Source of the DNA: Clarkia xantiana subsp. parviflora
Taxonomy: Eukaryota > Streptophyta > Magnoliopsida > Myrtales > Onagraceae
Length of the DNA: 64,000 bases
Direction: 5' to 3'
Assembly: GCA_036873135.1 (NCBI GenBank)
Contig: JAPTYO010000009.1
Span: 24,325,756 to 24,389,755, forward strand
Positions 24,244 through 37,339 of the stretch are shown in pieces (within the stretch, counting starts at the first letter, position 1; every line of letters begins with the position of its first letter). The position numbers and the translations under genes are program-made. Below the pieces are notes generated by a model. The model was given only the letters and a program-made list of their open reading frames with translations, searched no databases and was not told where the DNA came from.

Positions 24244-25031
24244 TGTTGGGTTTTGCTCGTCGAGGTTCCTCTATAGAGTGCACCTTCGAGGTCTTGACCC
24301 GTGGATGTCCTTGCCTTCTTCTCGTGCTCCCTTGAACCTACAAGAAGGATTGCGCCGGAGGGGGTAGTTTCCAGCGAACCCTCTCTGATGCCTAAGTAAG
24401 AGCTCGGGTTTAGAGAGATAAACTAGAGAGAAATCAGAGCATTCAGGATTTACTTACCTGGAATGAAAAATATGATGTGATATTTATAGAGTTTGAGAAT
24501 TTGGTCACTAGAGCCCACAAAAATGAGATAGGGTCCGCGGAATATTCCCTTTAGGATAGGGAGAGTAGGTATGCCCGTAGGTCGGGAGTGCGTAAGTCGG
24601 GTGTGTGGATGTCCAGGGGTTCTTTCACCTCCCGGGAGTAAGGGGCCGACAGCCGGAGCGCGTCAGCCCCGTTTGGCCGGACTAGTCCGGTCAAGGGCAT
24701 TTGTCCGGACTAGTCCGTTCGAAGGTCTCCTTTGTTCGGACGGGTCCGTTCGGGGGTTTTTAAGAGTGGACTAGTGCGGTTTTCGTGTCGGAGTGTCTGT
24801 TTTGTCCATTTCGGTTTTTAACCGTGTTTAGGGTCCATATTTGTAATGTGGGTGGGCCTAAATGAGGTCCAACTGTGTGTATATCATCACTTGCCCCCGA
24901 GTCAAGAAATGGTATAACCCTTCCTTGAATATATTTTTGATTCGATTTAAACCCAAGTTGTGACCTCCGACGATATCATACCTTGTTTTGGCGAGTTTTG
25001 TTCCTTGTTGGCGTGTGTGGTCTAGCGTCCG
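24244..25031 (+). mobile_element. R1-related 5' LTR plus the start of its interior
   Basis: 24244-24892 runs TGTTGGG...ATATCATCA and holds the R1 landmarks GAACCCTCTC.GATGC, GAGAGAAATCAGAGC and TATTTATAGAG. The next bases, TTGCCCCCGAGTCAAG, match the interior just inside the LTR at 48341 (TTTACCCCCCGAGTCAAG). The match continues to a TTGGCGTGTG/TTGGCGCGTG block near 25010. It is therefore a 5' LTR of an R1 relative whose interior was cut by another LTR. Confidence 0.65.
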
Positions 25032-25614
25032 TGTTAGCATATGGTGACGTGGCGCCGTAATTGGTAGCCCGTTAATACTAAGGAAATTACCTAAGTTAAT
25101 TAGGTAATTGTCACATTAGGGTAATTGGGCAAAACCCTAACCCTAATTGACATGGGAGGCCCAAAATTGGGCCTCCCCCTTTAATAGCATGGTTCGGCCG
25201 GACCCCTATACCACATTGGTTGGAGTGGACTTTTTTCCACTCCACCAATCCTATATACAGGGGACTCACCTAAGGGGTTTATTCACTCATTCATTCAGAA
25301 TAAGAAGTACCTCCATTGAAGAACTTGAGAGAAACCCTATCACCCCCTTAGTAGTAATTTTCGGTGCACATCTTAGTCCGAGGTTCTGTCTCCGTTGAAG
25401 AATCGATCAGAGGCTTTGTTGTGGAGCTTATACCACGTATGACTTCTTCTCACGAAGAACTTGTACGGGATCCAACCGGAGGATCAGAACTCCCTCCACA
25501 ACGTTCTTGGGCAGGAAAGTTATTGAGGTACGTGTACATTATTCCGCTGCGTAATTAGATTACTTACTAGTACACGTTTGGCATTCCGTAGTATTACGTC
25601 CCCGTAATCCAACA
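25032..25614 (+). repeat. Copia-type LTR followed by an initiator-Met PBS
   Basis: The right end is firm: AATCCAACA, one base, then the primer-binding site. The left limit is less certain. I place it at TGTTAGCAT (25032), because R1-like sequence seems to reach about 25010; TGTTGG at 25006 would also make terminal inverted bases with CCAACA. No matching second LTR or pol is in the window, so the element is truncated. Confidence 0.55.
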
Positions 25615-25615
25615 G

Positions 25616-25627
25616 TGGTATCAGAGC
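25616..25627 (+). other. PBS for initiator methionine tRNA
   Basis: TGGTATCAGAGC, the complement of the 3' end of plant initiator tRNA-Met, lies one base after the LTR end. It shows an LTR retrotransposon on the plus strand. Confidence 0.9.
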
Positions 25628-26100
25628 GAGGTTAGGAGTTCTTAAATTTTTGATAAACTGATGCTCTTGAGTTTTGAAAAATCCGAAATTTTCATGCTCA
25701 TGAACACCATGAGTAATTCGAAATTTTTAAGTAAATTTCATGTGTTTGATCTTTAAAAACTTAAAATTTTCAAAATTTACATGTTTTTATAGATCAAAAC
25801 CGAATTTTATGTTCGAATTTAAGTTTGATGTTCATGATCTTCAAGAACACCATGAGTTTTATCAAGAACACCTTTTTGGATTCATGATCAAGTTATGGTT
25901 TGATCTTAAAATTTGACAACTTTTCCAATTTACATGTTTTCTTAATGTCATTTCAATTTTTCTGTGTTTGAGAAGAACTAAATCTTGTTTATAACAATAA
26001 CATATCATATCCAATGTAATTAGCAAGATATAATATAGCTTATGTATCGTTAACAAATTGATTGTATTTAAAACTCTTCAGGAGTTTCAATATCTTCAAA
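25628..26100. other. truncated interior of the plus-strand LTR element
   Basis: AT-rich sequence with CATGA/ACACCATGAG direct-repeat words after the PBS. No coding domain. The boundary with the decayed Copia element to the right is not visible. Confidence 0.4.
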
Positions 26101-27023
26101 TTCTCCCCCTCACGCGATGCCCATTTTGGCTATAGCGTGATAAATTCATTTTATCAAATATCAATTGCTTTATTCGTATACTTATATTAGCATTCGCTAC
26201 ATCTTAACTCAAATGTTGATATAGTGGGGATAATATACCATAAACAACCCGTAAATGGTACAATATTTTTATCATCCAACATTCTTAAAAATATTCATGC
26301 TAGCATTTTAAATCATTTTGAGATTTTTACGTGGATTTCATTATCAAATTAGCCACCCAGATAGGCTATATTATCAAATTATTCATATCATGAGACGCAT
26401 ATTAAAACCTTGTATGTACTGCCAACATAATAATGTATTTTAAGGTTATTACTCCACCAAATGATTCATCTAATAATTGTCATCTTTCCGCGGAAAAGTC
26501 TTTGTACCACGGGTTGTGCCTGTCTTACGATGCAATCTATTTACGCTGAAATTATTTATATCCAATGGCTATCACATTCTACATTTTCCATGCTCATACT
26601 TGCGTCTTTTAAACTTTAGCCAATCATGATGATTCTTTGACATATTGAGCTCAAGATCCTCGTCTTGTTTTATGAATTCACTCATGAATAATATTCAAAA
26701 TAGTTGTCGACATGCCTGGTTCCATAAATTCCCATTAATGACATAACTTATTGAGATCTCTTTATTGTAATTACTTTCAGGTACCTGAACCACTTCTGGG
26801 GTTTCGTATTTAGTTTGCTTCTTTTGGGAAATCACCTCCATAATAAGACCATATTTATATTTATTTTCTTTCCATGCTCCATTCTTCTTTAAAAAAAATT
26901 CGTGGAACCATTATCGCACGCTCCAGGCGTGAGTTATTTTTCATTATAAATTTGTCATACCGGGACATTAAAATTTGGAGCATTTACAGCTGGTACTTAC
27001 TTATGACTTTCCGGGTCACAAAG

Positions 27024-27416
27024 TCACTTAATTGGCAGTATCTGGAAATGTTTCTCTTTGAACTTCGGGTTCATACTATCACTGTGCGAGGATCTAAATG
27101 AGATAATAACACCTTTTTTTTCTTCAGTAAATCTCTTTTCTGCCAGCTGCTTCTTTTCTCCCCCTAATGTTGGGAAAAGTTGTTCATCAATAACAATCAG
27201 CAATTCTTGCTTTAAATATATATCAATCATTGTTCCCAATAAATTGTTTATATCCAACAAATTTTTCCCAACGTTCCAGACCCATCTTAGTGCGTTGCGG
27301 TTGAGCAATTCAAATATATATCGCACGTCATAAAATCCATATATGGAAAATTTATCTCTTGACCAAAAGTTGGTTGTAATGGGGAGAACTGTAATATACA
27401 TTGGTTGGATGCGCAA
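27024..27416 (-). pseudogene. Copia integrase C-terminal remnant
   Basis: In mixed frames this carries FGQE (frame-shifted), KMG, then DEQLFPTLGGEKKQLAEK and further on HLDPRT. These landmarks occur in this order at the integrase/RT junction of plant Copia polyproteins (FGQ.PNISH, KMGPQRRLGIYVGYE, FPxLGG, LSHLDPRT). Stops and frameshifts are frequent. The target site of the Pack-MULE lies just beyond its right end. Confidence 0.65.
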
Positions 27417-27438
27417 TTATATTGCTACTTTCATAATA

Positions 27439-29130
27439 GGGTTAAGAATCTATGAAAGGTCTGAACTATCACCCATGTTAACGGGAGAGGTCTGAAATTT
27501 AAAAAGTTAATAACGGAGGTCTGAAATTTCAATTTTGTTGATTTGAGGTTTTCCGTCCATTTTTAGGGTTAAATTTAACATAATTGTGTGAAATGACATT
27601 TTTGCCCCTTTAATATTTTGTTTTATTTAATATCTTATTTAAGTAAATGTGAAATGACAATTTTACCCCTAAAGTCAAATTAAAACCACCCAACTCCGGC
27701 CACCGCCACCCGACTCCGGCCACCACCACCCGACTCCGGCCACCACCACCCGACTCCGGCGACCACCACCCGACTCCGGCGACCACCACCTCGACTCCGA
27801 CGACCACCACCTCGGCTCCGGCGACCCGACTCCGGCCACCACCTCAGCAAAAAAGCTCCGATCAGAGCCAAAAAAGCTCCGATCGGAGCCAAAAAGCTCT
27901 GATCAGAGCTCTGTGGCTATGGTCGGAGCCTCTCCTGGCTCTACCGCCGCCGCCAGAGCATATCCTTGAAGAAACCGCCTATGAACAATCGGAGAAGGTC
28001 CACGTTGTTGGCGTTGACGAACGGGATCTCGACCCAGCCAGCTCGTCGGAGGCGCCTCCATTCTCGTGGCGCAAACTCTGGTTATTCACTGGCCCAGGGT
28101 TCCTGATGAGCATTGCGTTCCTCGACCTGGGGAACCTCGAGGGGGACCTCCAGGTTGGCGCGATCGCTGGGTACTCTCTGCTGTGGCTTCTCTTCTGGGC
28201 TACTGCCATGGGGCTGCTGGTCCAGCTCCTGTCAGCGCGGCTCGGCGTGGCCACGGGCCGCCACCTCGCCGAGCTGTGTAGGGAGGAGTACCCGGTTTGG
28301 GCGAGGATTGTGCTTTGGTTGATGGCGGAGGTGGCTCTGATTGGGGCGGATATTCAGGAGGTGATCGGGAGTGCGATCGCGATTAGGGTTTTGAGCAAGG
28401 GATTGTTGCTGCTCTGGTCTGGAGTTATCATCACTGCTGCTGATTGGTAAGTACTTCTTCTGTAATTGCTTCAAATTGCGGTTCATATAAAATGCAAATC
28501 ACGTTCATTTCTTAGTATCTAGTTACAACTCTGCTAAACCATCATTTTGGCTTGGTCTTAGTTAGTTTTGATTTTGGCCAAACGTTTTAGGTAGTTAAGC
28601 TTAAGCATATCAAAATTTTGATGATCTTTTGGCCTCTTTGCTGCCATGGCCAGTTGGTACTTTTATCTTTCTTTATACTCAGAAAAAAAGTGCAAACTTA
28701 TCTTCAAGTCTGGTCTTATCAGTGAATTACATTAAAAAGTGCAAACTCCGATCGGGGCTTTTTTGACTCCGATCGGAGCCCAATCGCCGATTTGGGCCCA
28801 ATCGGAGCCTTGGTGGTGGTCGCCGGAGTACGGTTGGTGGTCGCCGGAGTTGGGTTGGTGGAGTCGTGGTGGCTTCAAGGGCATTTTGATTTTTTCACTT
28901 CAAGCATGTGAGGGGCACACTTGATAGAAGGACATTTTTGGAAATTTATTTTATTTCCGGTCACATGCCAAGCATGTGACCAACTTCCGTTAGTTTTAAC
29001 GGAAAAAACTAACGGAGACCGCTGTTATCAACAAAACTGAAATTTCAGACCTCTGTTATTAACTTTTTAAATTTTAGACCTCTCCCATTAACATGGGTGA
29101 TAGTTCAGACATTTCATAGGTTCTTAACCC
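27439..29130. mobile_element. Pack-MULE, terminal family C, carrying an NRAMP exon
   Basis: The TIRs start GGGTTAAGAATCTATGAAAGG and end CCTATGAA-type complement TTCTTAACCC. A perfect 9-bp duplication TTCATAATA flanks it (27430-27438 and 29131-29139). Inside the TIRs come GC-rich subterminal repeats made of CGACTCCGGCCACCACCAC and CTCCGATCGGAGC words, then about 0.8 kb of host gene sequence (about 27930-28740). The termini and subterminal repeats match the gene-free elements at 45842-46713, and partly 62183-62943. It has no transposase. It meets the definition of a Pack-MULE: a non-autonomous Mutator-like element with a captured gene fragment. Confidence 0.93.
27968..28447 (+). pseudogene. 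captured exon 1 of an NRAMP metal transporter
   Basis: About 160 codons match the N-terminal part of vacuolar-type plant NRAMP2/3/4-class divalent-metal transporters. Visible are [34 protein letters not shown] (transmembrane helix 1), [39 protein letters not shown] and [14 protein letters not shown]. The exon ends at its own splice donor (ATTG|GTAAGT at 28447), followed by intron-like sequence, so genomic DNA and not cDNA was captured. The metal-site DPGN motif of helix 1 has become DLGN. Later helices, including the second metal-site helix, are absent, so it cannot be a transporter. It might be transcribed, which the sequence cannot show. Confidence 0.9.
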
Positions 29131-29139
29131 TTCATAATA

Positions 29140-29869
29140 ACATGCAATTATACTCAATTTGCTCTCATTGGTAGCAGTTTAGATATTTAATTGGAGGCTC
29201 TTTGTAACTTTTATGTTATACCGCGAATCTAGACATGCAATTGTCTGATTCTTATATGAAATATCAACTGTTAATATCATCACCATTCTTTATTGCATAA
29301 TCTGAAATTTGTTCTTGCAAATTCATAATCAACGCACATGTGACCATAATGTAGATGCATCTAAAATAATATCGTGATCCACATGGCAGGTGAATGGGTC
29401 AATATTCAACTTTTATAATTCCTTAAACAAGGGGAATTTATCCCGATTTTAATTGATGATGATCACATAATAAATTTTTCTTGAGAGCAAGCATCAAAAT
29501 AATTTATGGAGAAACTTCAGGTTCTTCCAAATAATGTCTTGCGCATCTTAAGTGATCCGGAATGGTCTGTAACTGGTCACACCAACTATTGTATTATATG
29601 GGTAAAACTTTTGGTTTACCTCCATGCATCAATTAACTTCTGGTTTAACTCCTATGTATATATTTCATATTCTGTAAGATATATTCATGTATCTTTTGTA
29701 GCATAATCCGCATATTGTTATTTTATTCATCGTCATCATAATGATGATTGCAGAGTATCAGTTCTTTATGATAAGAAATAAAGTATATGAAGCATATAAA
29801 TAACAATAATAAAAATAATGCATAAAGCGTAAAAAATAATAATTTAATAACTTTATATAAATGCTCGTA
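29140..29869. other. decayed Copia interior
   Basis: The right part of the interrupted Copia element. No readable domain. Confidence 0.4.
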
Positions 29870-30620
29870 ATTCATGATCTTCAGATCATTTATAGCTCTT
29901 TTTTTTTTTAGAGATCTTTACTATCCTTTTTGTACCTCAATATCTTTAAGGATATTTATTTTTCATATCTCAAAATCTCTTATGATATTCAGATCCCATT
30001 TTCTTTATTCAATATCATTTATTCGAAATAATTTAGGATCTTTATGATCTCTGTTCATAATTCAAAATCATTCGGGATCTTCAAACTCGTTAATTCATAG
30101 TCCCAGATATTTAGGATCCTTTATTTATTTACAGATCTTCATGATCATTTATTCATAACTTATGATCTTTTAGGATCTCAGGATCCTTTATTTATGATAA
30201 TTCGTGATTTCTTAGAATCTTCAGGATTCTTTATATATAACTCATGCTTTACATGATTCACTTTTCATACTTTAAGATCTTTACTTCATTAAATCATTTT
30301 TCATACATTATAGGATCTTCTAGATCCTAAATGTAGTAATTCTTGAGCTTTTGAATAACTCTTGATCTTCTGGATCATTTTATAATAAAATGCAATAAAC
30401 ATAAGAATATACGTATATAATAAATATAATGCAGTGCAAGAAATAAAAATATAACTATAAATGCAGTGCAAGAAATAAAAAAGATAAATGTAAATGCGGA
30501 ATTTTAAAATAAATATGAATATTCATAATCTTGATCTTAAAGATCGTAATATCTGATCTTCAGGATATGATATTTATAAAGATTGCATTTTTCTTAATCG
30601 TAATATCTCATATTTATAAT
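29870..30620. repeat. degenerate GATCTT/AGGATC tandem-like repeat
   Basis: Many diverged units of about 30-40 bp contain GATCTT, AGGATC, TTTATTCATA and similar words. Exact unit limits cannot be set by eye. Confidence 0.55.
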
Positions 30621-30939
30621 ATATGCAATGACTTTTTTTTTCTTTTCGTTTGAGGCCAATCTTTGCCTAGTGTCATCACACTTCATATGAATACATTTCT
30701 CGCTTCATCATACAATTAAATTTCTGTTAGCGTCATCGCGCTTCTTAAAATTATCTTTCTTCCAAATCAATTGGACTTTGCGTTCCCTTCTTGCATTCTT
30801 TATTTGCAAAATGCATCATCGTTCTTTATCGATATCATGATGATGTTAAATAATTCATCTCCTTAAAAATAAACATGTCCATGAATAGAATAATTATATC
30901 ATATTTGTATTTGTACTCTTTCAGAGTCATTATAACCAT

Positions 30940-31260
30940 AAACTTTATCACTCGCTTCAGGGAGTGAAATATATTCTAATTGAAATCAGTAATCAAACAT
31001 TGTAATGCTCACTTCAGGGAGTAGATATGATATCATAATTTAATCACAAACTACAACACTCACTTCATGGAGTGAAGTATATCATCCGCAATATAATCAT
31101 ATGTTGTAACACTCACTTCAGAGAGATGAGCTTATCTAGTGAGCAATGCGTAGAGTTTGTATTCATCATTTACACATGGCTATCTTTTAGCATTGACAAC
31201 ATGTGCTAAACTCCACCATGATAATTTATATGCTATTAAATCACTTCACTGAGTAAGCAT
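30940..31260. repeat. degenerate CACTTCAGGGAGTGA repeat
   Basis: CTCACTTCAGGGAGT-like units recur about every 60-70 bp (near 30950, 31008, 31065, 31114, 31241), separated by AT-rich spacer with TAATCA/ATATCAT words. Confidence 0.6.
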
Positions 31261-31559
31261 ATATATACCTTTATATATGAGACAACACCTCAAATGTATG
31301 TATATTTAATCTCCATAAAATAATTAATCGTTACCTAGCTTGGTGCAGTATCTCAGAGATTTCATAATATCACGTGTCATAAGTCGAGTCCAACAATATA
31401 TCCTGTAGTTGATGTAAAATCAACTCTTGTTCTTGCATATCTCATATTGCTGACACATAAAAATAATATTAATTAGAATATAAAATACCAATTTATCATT
31501 AAAGTCGTAACTTAATAATTATAATTAAACAAACATCATTTCTTTGGTTTTTCGTGAGT

Positions 31560-31860
31560 CGACTCAATCTCTCTTCTCGAATGTTGACGCGTCGATGATG
31601 TCACGTTGGCCGAAAAGACATATTGTATGAGATAGACATATGATCAAGGATATGAAATCTCTGTTGCTTTGAACTCCACGGGATTTGACTGAAGCAATTT
31701 CAGCGCTTTGAACTGGTGGTTTAGCCGGTTGGGGCCGAGCTGGGGGTTGAATTGGTGGCCTATACATGTCAGAAATCTGTAGTGGCATAAAAAAAAATCA
31801 TGACGATCCTCCATGACAACTTCGACCGTCTTGACGCGCCGATTGCTTTTTGTCACTACA
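31560..31860 (-). other. unidentified frame in the Copia leader/gag region
   Basis: Two overlapping minus frames (31788-31564 and 31856-31644) include a proline-rich stretch RPPIQPPARPQPAKPPVQ. No family is recognised. The position, just inside the 5' LTR, fits an untranslated leader or the start of gag. Confidence 0.3.
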
Positions 31861-32091
31861 CTGACTTGTTCTGCAGCGGAGAAAACAAATAATTAATTTA
31901 GCTATGTTTATCAAAACAAAAAAACTTAGAATTCGACATATATTATTATATATCAAGTGGTTAAGGAAGTGATGAAGTTATATGGATATGGCTTCTCGAT
32001 GCTTGGCTTCCCGGGGAAGAATGGATGAATCAGTCGAATGCAATTCAGACGTAGCTAAAGAAAATAGGAGAGTCAAATCGTGCTGATAACG

Positions 32092-32274
32092 TGTTACAAA
32101 AGTAGAGAGGTAATAGAATAGGGAACTTGATAATGATCTTATTATCACACATAGAGGCCCTTATATAGGGATTACATAGACTTGGAGATGAAGAAAATCA
32201 ATATAAGGAAAGTCTAAATTAAGAATATGATATATACACATAATATTGGACATCCACATAATATATTCATAACA
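32092..32274 (-). repeat. short 5' LTR of the decayed Copia element
   Basis: Plus-strand limits are TGTTAC (32092) and CATAACA (32274). On the minus strand it contains CTATATAAGGGCC, a good TATA-box position for a retroelement promoter. It is followed outward by the CGTTATCAGCACGA primer-like site. No second LTR was found. Confidence 0.6.
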
Positions 32275-34092
32275 TAAATGTCAATTTTAATGCAAGTATT
32301 ATTAACTTAATATATCTATAGTATTATTGTATTTGTTAAGATTTCTTTTGGCCAATATTGTAGAAAACAAAATAATTATTATGAAAAAAAAAAACATGAA
32401 TCAAACATTAGTATAATTCACATATAAAAATTTACCTTGAGAGATTCTAGTATATTTTATTATTTAATTTCTTGATATTTTTGAGTGGGATCTCTAAAGA
32501 CGGTCCGAGGTGGCTATCCATGGTGGTGGCTTAGGAGACGGAGAAGGTGGTCATTTAGGCGTAAACAGTTCAAAATATGATATGATGGTGGTGACCCAAA
32601 TTGGTAACATCCTTAGCACCATATTGACCTCTTCCAAGTCAGTTAGGTTGATCGGTTCCATTTATTTACCACTATAGTTGGGATTGGACCATCCATGTTT
32701 GGGTTTTTGATGGATACCCTTGTCCAAGAAAGGGCACATAAAAATATAAAAGAAAACTATCAAAATTAAATCTAATAATGATCAGAAAAAGTCGTAGAAT
32801 AAATAACAACTAAGTTGAAGGAAGTCATTATATATATCAATACAAAAGCTAAGCTACGCAGATAAAATATTGGCTTGTGAGATTTAGATTTGGCGTGACT
32901 AGGGTTTATAAAAGTTCACTTATATACATAGCTACAGATGGTTACCTAGAGTTTATTATATATATATACATATATAATATATTAATTCATTAATTGCTTA
33001 CTATATATACAATATTTATGAATTATTATATATTTATTGTATTAACTTATATATAGAGTGATGACGGATTATGGGGTGTAATATATTTATTTGTTTAATT
33101 AACTTTTTGTGTCAAATAGTTACTTTTTAACCAATGCCGATGCCATAGAGTTACTTAATATATTATTTAGTTTTTGTTAGATTATTTATATATCATCTAA
33201 CGTTTTAAATATTTATATTATATGTATCGCTTACGTGGCGGCCTATTGTATTCCGGAACCAAACTGTATAGATTTTGAATTTAAAAGGAAACTTTTAATT
33301 AATTTGTTTCTTTAAATTGCGTAGAGACCAAATTAGGAGATAAAAATACTTCTTAATTTTCAACCAATCAATATTATGTATCTAAATTTAGAGAACCCCT
33401 ATTAAATTCCGATTAAATTAGGAAACGATAACTGTGTGGACTGTCCACGTGTCGGACATGGGGCTTCCGGTACTGAATTAATATAATATAGTAGATAATA
33501 TAATTTTCATGTTGATTTTAGATATTCCAACACAACACACGATAAAGTTGTGCTACTAAGTCTAATTTTTGAGTCTTTATTTGAACACATCTAATTAATA
33601 TTTTTTTTAAACTCTAATGAATCGTTTAACTTTTAGAGTTTGTCGATCTTATGTTACAAACTTGTGAATATTGACATATTAATTCATAGTTTTTTACTAT
33701 ATAAAGTTTATCATTTTTTTTTGCTTAAAGATAAGTACAATTGAATAACTTAACACATTACTATAGCATGACACGAACTCGCACGAAAATTTGCGTGTCC
33801 TTTTCATGTTTGAAAAAATATGACATGATAAGCTTACCGTGCATATTCGTTAAATTTAACACAAAATGATGATTGAGAAACACGATAGCATACACAAATA
33901 CACGAATTAACACCACTAAAATTGAGTAGAGCTGATGACAAACAATTATTCATAGGGAGATAGTTAAGAATAATTATTCTTCGTAAGAGTGAAATTTAAA
34001 TTCACAAGATCTATAATTATAAATTCATATTCCTTTATATCCCTGTAAATAAACTTGTCGTAAGTGAATCTATCTATATTCTATACAAATAC
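32275..34092. other. AT-rich intergenic DNA
   Basis: No gene or recognisable repeat unit. Confidence 0.5.
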
Positions 34093-34526
34093 TGTAAGTT
34101 TTATAAACCCTAATTGCCAGGATCTTGATCATGCTTTATGAGGATTAAAGTATAGTGACGAATGACTTACCTGGTAATTGATTTCGATTCCTCTAATCTT
34201 CTTAGATTGTCGATGTGCTTCTCTGTACGTAGAACGGTTCTACTTCTCTCCCTTGTCCATCCTTCTGTCAGAGACCAGTTGATGGAGAACTGCTCTTTCT
34301 CTCCGCGTCAATAACTGGCAGGGAGAGAGGACCGTTTATAATATTAACCCTTTAATCTGGTAGGTCCATCAAGTGACCAATTGAACGGTCTAGATTAAAT
34401 ACATTCCATAAAGACATATATTGATATAATATAATATAATACATTATTCAATATATCTATATTCATTAATATTATCTGGCCACATAATTAGAATATATAT
34501 TGTAACATTAAATATATATTCTTACA
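34093..34526 (-). repeat. 3' LTR of the LARD-like element
   Basis: TGTAAG...CTTACA, perfect 6-bp terminal inverted bases. It matches the right LTR along its length apart from small indels. Confidence 0.8.
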
Positions 34527-37339
34527 TTCTCCCACTTGGCCAGATAATCACATAAGTCTTACATCTTTATGGAATAACATAAGGCGCGCGTAAAATCTAA
34601 TCTTTCCGTTCATCATAATCACTTACATTCAATAATCTGTAAATGCGGGTTATGGCGGTCATACACTTATTTAAGCAGCATACTCCCTTCCATATACCAC
34701 GACAATCACATCTTATCAAACATAAGCCTGTAAGCAATATATATAAACACATTAGGGTCCGAGTAAGGCTTTGCATAAGGTTTTCCCGTTATCATAAACT
34801 TTATGTGTACACAATCATAATTAACAGGAAAACATTGGAGTCAGAAACATATCATTGAGCTCAGAGTGTCAAACATCATCATCATCGTCATCGACTTTAC
34901 AACTAAGACCCATTATTTGCATGCTTATTTAATGTCATTAGTTGTAAACATTCATTTAAATACATCATTGTCAGCTTGGCCATTATGCTGACAGACACTC
35001 TAGTTTCTGAACTTTCTTCTTAACGACAATAATTTTTCATTCCATAAGTTTGCACCTTTTAATGCTTGTCGTTTTGACGAAGAAATAACTGTGGCGTTAT
35101 TACGATAAATTTTCCAGCGACTTGGTAACGGCGTCGACAACCTCAAGCCCTGAAATAAGTCCCACAGTCCTTAATGCATGATAAAACATGCTAAAACCTT
35201 ACTTTACATTATTGATAACAACAGATAATTACCACTTTTCTATAATATTGCTCCAACACATAAAAGGAACAAATAATTGAAAGTGGACTTTCAACTGTCA
35301 CGATATCCCTTAAATCTGAATCTACATGAACATAAATGCATTCACATGTTCTTGTAGGTGCATTAGGACTTTATTTGCAGCATTCGAGAACTATACTCCC
35401 TTTTTAAGATCATTTCAATGTGAGCTTTATGAGACAATCCAACTATAATTGTGACTAGATTAAAATTTTAATTTAATCTTTGTCACATAAATTGTCTCTC
35501 ACATTAACTTTCATCTTAACTTCAATGAGAATCATAATACACAATCATTTAAATGTGAGCAAGAAATAATCAATTATACAGGTAAAATATCTACATACTC
35601 CCACTAATCTTACGGTTCATATGGTTGTAAAGTCACATACTAAACCATTCGTGGGAACATTCATTTTATCTCATAAATTGATTTCTAAAATGACCATTCA
35701 TTAATTGAGAAATATAAACTTCGTAACATAATATATATAGGGAATGAAACCAAAAAATATTTACTAATATCTGAATCCTACAAGTAAACCAACTTCTAGA
35801 ATAACAAGTTTTCCTAATGTTATTCTAAATGATTTAACTTTATCAGATGATTATACTTTTCTTTCTTTATGAAGTATCATGTCTTTCGAACATTATCCCT
35901 TATGTTGAAATTTTCATTCAACTGATGGAACTATATTCCAATCCATGTGAATAATGTATTCATACAGATAGACAATGTCTATCATTTACCATTATATCCA
36001 CATCTTATTATTCAGACACTCCCACTAATTTCATTATTCTTATGATTAACATAATTGGTTTCTACAATTTTTTTCGGACTTCAGTTAAGAAAGTAAGTCT
36101 TTATACCATTTGGATCTTTAATGTTACTCTAGAGTAAACATTTCATTCAAGAATCCATTGTTTAATGTGGATCACAAACATTTACTTTACTTTTATTAGA
36201 CAACCTCAAACAACACGGTGTCTTAACCAAGCTCCCTTCCAACACAAATATCATTAAGAGGTTGGAATTGCCTTTATGGGATCTCAGACTTAACTCAAAC
36301 ATCCACAACTTAATGTCATTAATGGGTAAAGAAGATTTACTTGTTTAACTCTTAACTGTAACTTTCAAAGTCCGATTATATTTCCCACAATACTATTTTC
36401 ATAAATGTATAACATAGTATATACAAATATATGACATGTTCTTTTGATGAGTCTTACTAATGAACTAAATGTCATATCATACTTTTATACATTTCCCATG
36501 AAAGTCACCACACATATTAAACATTATGAGTTTTCACGTTTCTATCTAATTTCTTTAAGCAAATAGATATAGTCATAACATTAATAAACGTGATTAACTT
36601 CATTAAAACATAATACGGAAAATAAATATAAATTCATAAGTTCAAGAAGATATACAAATTATCCCCCTATTCTTGACACTTATTAATTTTCCGTATAAAT
36701 AATCATACAATAAGCGAGATATACGAAATATTACATTTTATTCATGTATGAAAACAATTGCACTAACCTTTTAGCAGCACTCCTTTATGCATGGTTGACA
36801 TGTGACTTCCTTATTCTTCATAAACATACGAGCTAACTCAATATCACATAATGAACACTTTGTAGTGCTCTCATAAATATTGAGTTGTCTCTAGTCATCC
36901 TTAAGGTCTTTAATCTTGCTCCATAAGTTAGCCAACTCAAACTTCTACAAACTCTACAACTCAAAACTTAATGGTTGTAAGTTTGTACATACGAGTGACT
37001 TATTACATAATTTGGTCTTTCATCCACAAAACTTCATAATTTTCTTTATTTATTGTTTGTGGAATAAACCAAAATTATCCGCATTAACTTAAGATTTACT
37101 CTGTTATATCGTGTTTATACTTTATGACTTGACTTTCTACTTAAGTTGTGTACCCGTAAGGATACTATTTATTATGTTAAGTCAGGATCTAGTAACTTTA
37201 GTGGAACCTGACTTACACGGTTTAGAAAGTCAAACCTATTAAACACAATAACAGAACATACATGCGAATTAACTATAATAGCTGCAAATTACATACTTGC
37301 TCATTCATAAAATAGGTTAATAAGAATCAGCTAATCATT

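Larger units (their letters stand above)
26101..32274 (-). mobile_element. decayed minus-strand Copia element, interrupted by a MULE
   Basis: Reading leftward there is a 183-bp LTR (32274-32092) and next to it a CGTTATCAGCACGA primer-like site. A long AT-rich decayed interior follows, then the end of the integrase region (27416-27024). The left end is a polypurine tract, GTGAGGGGGAGAA on minus at 26113-26101. The 3' LTR is missing. The Pack-MULE at 27439-29130 sits within pol. All reading frames are destroyed. Confidence 0.6.

Noticed and set aside
27610..27892. Open frames rich in [17 protein letters not shown]
   Set aside because: They are readings of the CGACTCCGGCCACCACCAC repeats in the MULE arm, open in several frames and repeated at 46037-46543 and 62186-62739.
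28106..28450. NRAMP sequence as a functional transporter gene
   Set aside because: Only exon 1 is present, inside MULE ends with a 9-bp TSD. Later helices are missing and the DPGN motif is altered.
34643..34858. 71-codon plus-strand frame
   Set aside because: It lies in the LARD-like interior and shows no retroelement or host motif.
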